A DNA stretch of 7,128 bases, taken from contig CASQEL010000104.1 of the NCBI GenBank assembly GCA_949427775.1, positions 1 through 7,128 of the forward strand. Reading direction: 5' to 3'. Both the position numbers and the translations under genes were made by a program. Shown here one piece after another: positions 4,727 through 7,128 of this stretch. The notes under the pieces are model-generated. The model was not told the DNA's origin, did not search any database, and saw nothing but the letters and a program-made list of their open reading frames with translations. Source of the DNA: an uncultured Desulfovibrionaceae bacterium. Lineage in GTDB: Bacteria; Desulfobacterota; Desulfovibrionia; Desulfovibrionales; Desulfovibrionaceae. Positions within the stretch are counted from its first letter, which is position 1; the number at the start of each line of letters is the position of its first letter.

Positions 4727-6181
4727 ATTGTTTCTGGCCGAAGGGGAAAGCAGGTCAAATTCCCGCATCTTCTTGTACAGCTTGTTGCGGGAAATGCCCA
4801 ATACCCGGGCGGCAAGGGATTTGTTGTATTTTGTGCCGGAGAGCGCGGCCAGAAGCGCCTTGCGCTCGGCCTGGGCGCTGGCTTCGTTCATGTTCAGATT
4901 ATCGGGGGGAAGTTCTTCCTGTTTCGGCTCGGGCTGTTCATTGCGCAGCTCGCGGAAAAAACGCTCGGGCAGATGCCGGGTGAGCAGAACATTGCCGTCC
5001 TCCTCCAGACAGAACAGCGCGTATGTAAGCACGTTTTTCAATTCACGGATATTGCCGTGCCAGGGGTACAGCCCGAAGGCGCGGTACAGCTCGTTGGAAA
5101 TCTGGACTTCCCTGGCGCGCCGAGGGCCGGCATGCAGTTCGATGAAATGACGGGCCAGCAGGGGAATGTCACTCAGGCGTTCCCGCAGGGGAGGGATGGT
5201 CAGCTCCAGAATATTCAGCCGATGGTACAAATCTTCCCGGAACGTTCCTTCTTCCACGCACTGCTCCAGATTTCTGTTGGTCGCGGCAATCAGCCGGAAA
5301 TCCGAGTGCAGATGCCCCTTGTGCGCCAGCTTCTGGATTTCTCCGCTTTCCAGCACGCGCAGGAGCTTGGCCTGCATGGCCAGGGGAAGTTCCCCTATTT
5401 CATCCAGAAAAATGGTGCCCTTGTCGGCCAGTTCAAATTTCCCCTTGCTTCCGCCGGATTTTGCGCCGGTGAACGCCCCGCCTTCATGCCCGAACAGTTC
5501 CGCTTCCATAAGATCATGGGGCAGAGCCGCGCAGTTGACTGTGACAAAGGGCTTGTCCGCGCGCAGGCTGGCTGAATGCAGGGCCTGGGCCACCAGTTCC
5601 TTGCCTGTGCCGCTCTCGCCGAGCAACAGGATGGGCTCTTCACTTTTGGCAAAGCGTCTGCCTTTGTCCTTCAGCGCCATAGTGGCGGGACTTTCGCCGA
5701 TGATGCTTTCAAAGGTATACAGGCTGCCGGTCTTCTTGCGTGCTTTCTGCTCGAAATAATTGCTTTTTTCCTCGAGGTCGTGAATGGTGTCCAGCAGCTT
5801 TTCCATTCTTTCCCGCCCGATGCTGGGAGAAATGCTCTCAATGATCACCCCGAACAGCTTTCCCTTGTCGTCCAGCAGGGGATAACGGAATGAAATGCCC
5901 TGGGCGTTGGTGGTGGTCAAACTGGAACAAAAGGTAGGTTTGCGCGTATGGATAGTGGCCATGACCCCCTGTTCACCGGTAAGAAAAAATTCGGAAACAT
6001 GTCTGCCCCGGATATCGGAAGGCAGATTGAACATGTCAAGAAAAGCCTGATTGCAATAAAGAAACATGCCCGTTGCGGACATGACGGCAATGCCTGTATG
6101 CAGCAGCTCGAACACCCTGGCATAGTCGCTTTCGGCAAGGGACTCCAGGGCGCTCGGAGTATTGAGCTTATGTTGCGGCAT
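4724..6181 (-). CDS. PAS-AAA+-Fis sigma-54-dependent transcriptional activator
   Basis: The product is a 485-residue bacterial enhancer-binding protein. Residues 18-120 form one PAS-type sensor domain (L-L-H-T-G-I-A-V-M start, N-Q-A-F-L-D-M-F helix, D-D-K-G-K-L-F-G-V turn). Residues 121-150 are a charged, probably coiled-coil linker. The AAA+ domain has Walker A G-E-S-G-T-G-K-E (188-195), the sigma-54 contact loop G-A-F-T-G-A (235-240), Walker B G-T-I-F-L-D-E (255-261), F-R-E-D-L-Y-H-R-L-N with R315 and R321 as finger candidates, and sensor II G-N-I-R-E (376-380). A Fis-type helix-turn-helix covers about 437-474. All catalytic motifs are intact. There is no phosphoreceiver domain, so the PAS domain should take the signal directly (ligand, redox or partner protein). 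It converges on dctPQM and probably activates the sigma-54 promoter at 504-519. ATG 6181 is chosen over an in-frame TTG at 6217 because it has a ribosome binding site. Its stop lies inside a repeat. Confidence 0.95.
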   Translation of the reverse strand: MPQHKLNTPSALESLAESDYARVFELLHTGIAVMSATGMFLYCNQAFLDMFNLPSDIRGRHVSEFFLTGEQGVMATIHTRKPTFCSSLTTTNAQGISFRYPLLDDKGKLFGVIIESISPSIGRERMEKLLDTIHDLEEKSNYFEQKARKKTGSLYTFESIIGESPATMALKDKGRRFAKSEEPILLLGESGTGKELVAQALHSASLRADKPFVTVNCAALPHDLMEAELFGHEGGAFTGAKSGGSKGKFELADKGTIFLDEIGELPLAMQAKLLRVLESGEIQKLAHKGHLHSDFRLIAATNRNLEQCVEEGTFREDLYHRLNILELTIPPLRERLSDIPLLARHFIELHAGPRRAREVQISNELYRAFGLYPWHGNIRELKNVLTYALFCLEEDGNVLLTRHLPERFFRELRNEQPEPKQEELPPDNLNMNEASAQAERKALLAALSGTKYNKSLAARVLGISRNKLYKKMREFDLLSPSARNN

Positions 6182-6188
6182 GAGAATA

Positions 6189-6192
6189 TCCT
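6189..6192 (-). promoter_or_regulatory. Ribosome binding site fixing the regulator start
   Basis: On the minus strand AGGA (6192 to 6189) lies seven bases before ATG 6181. The alternative TTG at 6217, twelve codons upstream, has no Shine-Dalgarno-like sequence before it. Confidence 0.6.
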
Positions 6193-6228
6193 GCGCTGTA
6201 TGTGAGGTATGTTTCAAGATACGTATGT

Positions 6229-6243
6229 CCGGATCATCTCCGG
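6229..6243. promoter_or_regulatory. Small dyad upstream of the regulator gene
   Basis: CCGGA (6229-6233) and TCCGG (6239-6243) form a 5-bp dyad with a 5-bp centre, about 48 bp before the regulator start. It could be an operator or a leader hairpin. At this size it may be chance. Confidence 0.2.
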
Positions 6244-6342
6244 CCGAGAGGAAAACCTGCGGGCATTTTCAGCACCGGCGGGCAGATGTCCTCTTGTCTA
6301 TGATGAGACGTCATTTCATGATTCGTATGCAATGGCTTCTAA

Positions 6343-6407
6343 CGCCGGACGAGAGCCCGGCGCGGCGCGAAAAGCGCCGTGAATGAACCAAAAACCACGT
6401 TTTTTGG
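6343..6407. other. Cluster of three small hairpins
   Basis: CGCCGG/CCGGCG (6343-6362) is followed at once by CGGCGC/GCGCCG with a GAAAA loop (6363-6379), and then by CCAAAAA/TTTTTGG (6388-6407). No gene lies on either side within 150 bp. The third stem with its T-run might act as a weak terminator. Function is unknown. Confidence 0.4.
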
Positions 6408-6416
6408 CGAATGATC

Positions 6417-6455
6417 TTCATAACTCAGCCCTTGGGCCAAATTATGAAATGAGTT
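6417..6455. other. Two competing inverted repeats
   Basis: TTCATAA (6417-6423) pairs with TTATGAA (6442-6448) around an inner GCCC/GGGC hairpin (6428-6437). An alternative stem AACTCA (6422-6427) with TGAGTT (6450-6455) shares bases with the first, so only one can form fully. No coding sequence or terminator directly follows. Confidence 0.3.
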
Positions 6456-6608
6456 CCACTACTACAGGTGCAGATGCTTAAAAACAGCTTGTTATGGTCG
6501 ATTGTGCTCGCCGGGAACACTGGAAAATCAGAACCGAACCTCTGTGTTTCGGGCATCAAACGCGCCTTTTACCCTGATTCTGCAACTATAGTACCAAAGC
6601 AGTCAAAC

Positions 6609-6638
6609 TCGGCCTTCGCACAACTGCGCGGCGGCCGA
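6609..6638. other. Nested GC-rich hairpin
   Basis: TCGGCC (6609-6614) pairs with GGCCGA (6633-6638), enclosing CGCA/TGCG (6617-6628) with a CAAC loop. It is followed by an AT-rich stretch (6652-6690). It was not matched to any RNA class I know. Confidence 0.35.
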
Positions 6639-6689
6639 CGGATATTACGGAAATAGTCAAAAAAATTTAAATATTTTATACGGTTTATG

Positions 6690-6845
6690 TTAAATTCTCA
6701 TGAACTGCCCGAGAAAGTCATACACCCCGGCAAAGCCGGGAGCAGACTGACGACAAACGCTGCTCCACAGTGTTTGCGCCGTAAGCCGCTTCAGATCATT
6801 GACCCCTCCTTTGTGTACGGTTGGAGAGAAAAAGGGGGCTTTTTT
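6690..6845 (+). ncRNA. Possible small noncoding RNA with terminator
   Basis: An AT-rich, promoter-like stretch (about 6658-6690) precedes a compact structured segment. It contains CCCGGC/GCCGGG with loop AAA (6726-6740), and then CAAACGCTG/CAGTGTTTG (6754-6776, one G-T pair), which competes with GGAGCAG/CTGCTCC (6739-6766). The segment ends in a bulged stem, CCCCT and TTT pairing with AAAAGGGG (6803-6837), followed after GC by six T. The 86-codon open frame across it has no ribosome binding site and does not look like a protein. No clear -35/-10 pair was identified, and no known RNA family was recognised. Confidence 0.3.
6803..6845 (+). terminator. Candidate Rho-independent terminator
   Basis: CCCCT (6803-6807) pairs with AGGGG (6833-6837), and TTT (6810-6812) with AAA (6830-6832) across a CC bulge. 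An inner CTCC/GGAG stem is also possible. A run of six T (6840-6845) follows. No recognised gene precedes it on this strand. Confidence 0.5.
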
Positions 6846-6892
6846 ACGCCGACTGTAAAATTTTTTGAGAGGCCCTGCGCACTATCAAACCG

Positions 6893-6926
6893 TAGAACAT
6901 GGTCTTGTGGGACCAGTTCTATTTTT
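6893..6926 (+). terminator. Strong Rho-independent terminator without an obvious gene
   Basis: TAGAAC (6893-6898) and TGGTC (6900-6904) pair with GACCA (6911-6915) and GTTCTA (6916-6921). This is an 11-bp stem with one bulged A and loop TTGTGG, followed by TTTTT (6922-6926). It is a second termination signal about 50 bp after the one at 6803-6845, and no gene in the window feeds it. Confidence 0.65.
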
Positions 6927-6982
6927 AGAGTCTGTTTTTTTTCTTAATTATACATTCCAATAAAATAATCTTGATCAAATGA

Positions 6983-7011
6983 AAAGTCTCCATTTTGAGA
7001 ATGGAGACTTT
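6983..7011. terminator. Perfect 12-bp hairpin, possible two-way terminator
   Basis: AAAGTCTCCATT (6983-6994) pairs perfectly with AATGGAGACTTT (7000-7011) across TTGAG. The minus strand carries TTTTC at the stem end and the plus strand CTTTG, so it could terminate weakly in either direction. It might end a gene lying beyond the right edge on the minus strand. Confidence 0.5.
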
Positions 7012-7046
7012 GTCAGCAATCCGACCACGGCAAAGCCGCCTTTTTC

Positions 7047-7070
7047 CGTCCCGCGACGTTGCGGCGGACG
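7047..7070. other. GC-rich imperfect hairpin
   Basis: CGTCC (7047-7051) pairs with GGACG (7066-7070), continuing into CGC/GCG with a small bulge. It directly precedes the repeat at 7073-7102. Just before it, CGGC-AAA-GCCG followed by CC and TTTTT (7028-7045) is a further weak terminator-like signal. Confidence 0.3.
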
Positions 7071-7072
7071 AG

Positions 7073-7102
7073 CTGGAGCATTTCAACCGTGAACTGCTCT
7101 AG
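7073..7102 (+). repeat. 28-nt palindromic repeat, right-hand copy
   Basis: Positions 7074-7101 are identical to 4699-4726. The palindrome is bounded by CTGGAG on the left and CTCTAG on the right, as in the copies at 1-53 and 4521-4573, which suggests that these are the true element ends. With the copy at 4699-4726 it brackets the regulator gene as a direct repeat. Confidence 0.85.
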
Positions 7103-7128
7103 TACCGCATAACACAAAATACTTCGTA

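Noticed and set aside
4973..5759. Plus-strand frames of about 200 codons opposite the regulator
   Set aside because: They are shadows of the intact AAA+ gene on the minus strand.
6182..6217. TTG start adding 12 residues to the regulator
   Set aside because: There is no Shine-Dalgarno-like sequence upstream, while ATG 6181 has AGGA at seven bases. It remains possible but less likely.
6690..6845. Known riboswitch class
   Set aside because: The stems were compared from memory with cobalamin, glycine, SAM/SAH, fluoride and molybdenum cofactor types. None of the signature sequences is present, and no gene follows.
6687..6947. 86-codon frame near the right end
   Set aside because: It runs through two terminators and several hairpins and lacks a ribosome binding site and protein-like composition.

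Overview
The window holds one TRAP (tripartite ATP-independent periplasmic) transporter operon and the gene for an enhancer-binding transcription factor that probably controls it. Both are set among repeat-rich noncoding DNA. The coding style (GC-rich third positions, NtrC-type regulator, Tat-exported TRAP binding protein, hairpin-rich intergenic repeats) suggests a Gram-negative sulfidogenic deltaproteobacterium of the Desulfovibrio/Bilophila kind. That assignment is inference from gene content; there is no rRNA or other marker in the window.

Layout. 1-698 is noncoding: a partial repeat (1-53), the first copy of a 104-bp repeat (66-169), an AT-rich stretch with two dyads (334-362, 397-413), a near-consensus sigma-54 promoter (504-519) and a leader of about 170 nt. 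dctP (699-1991), dctQ (2518-3060) and dctM (3060-4367) follow on the + strand. dctQ and dctM overlap by one base, but dctP and dctQ are separated by an unusual 526-bp gap holding a 10-bp hairpin, the second 104-bp repeat copy and further predicted hairpins. A strong terminator (4413-4446) ends the operon. 4521-4726 is a cassette of back-to-back perfect hairpins, whose last element supplies the stop codon of the convergent regulator gene (4724-6181, - strand). 6182-7128 has no convincing gene. It holds several hairpins, two or three Rho-independent terminators and another exact copy of the 28-nt palindrome.

Working model. The PAS-AAA+-Fis regulator senses a small molecule or a cell state, binds upstream dyads and activates sigma-54 RNA polymerase at 504-519. 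DctP binds a solute in the periplasm and DctQM imports it using an ion gradient. The hairpin after dctP may let the binding protein be made in excess of the membrane subunits. The substrate cannot be read from the sequence. The least explained part of the window is the repeat system: five copies of a GAGCA/TTCA...TGAA/TGCTC hairpin, two 104-bp repeats and one multi-hairpin cassette.
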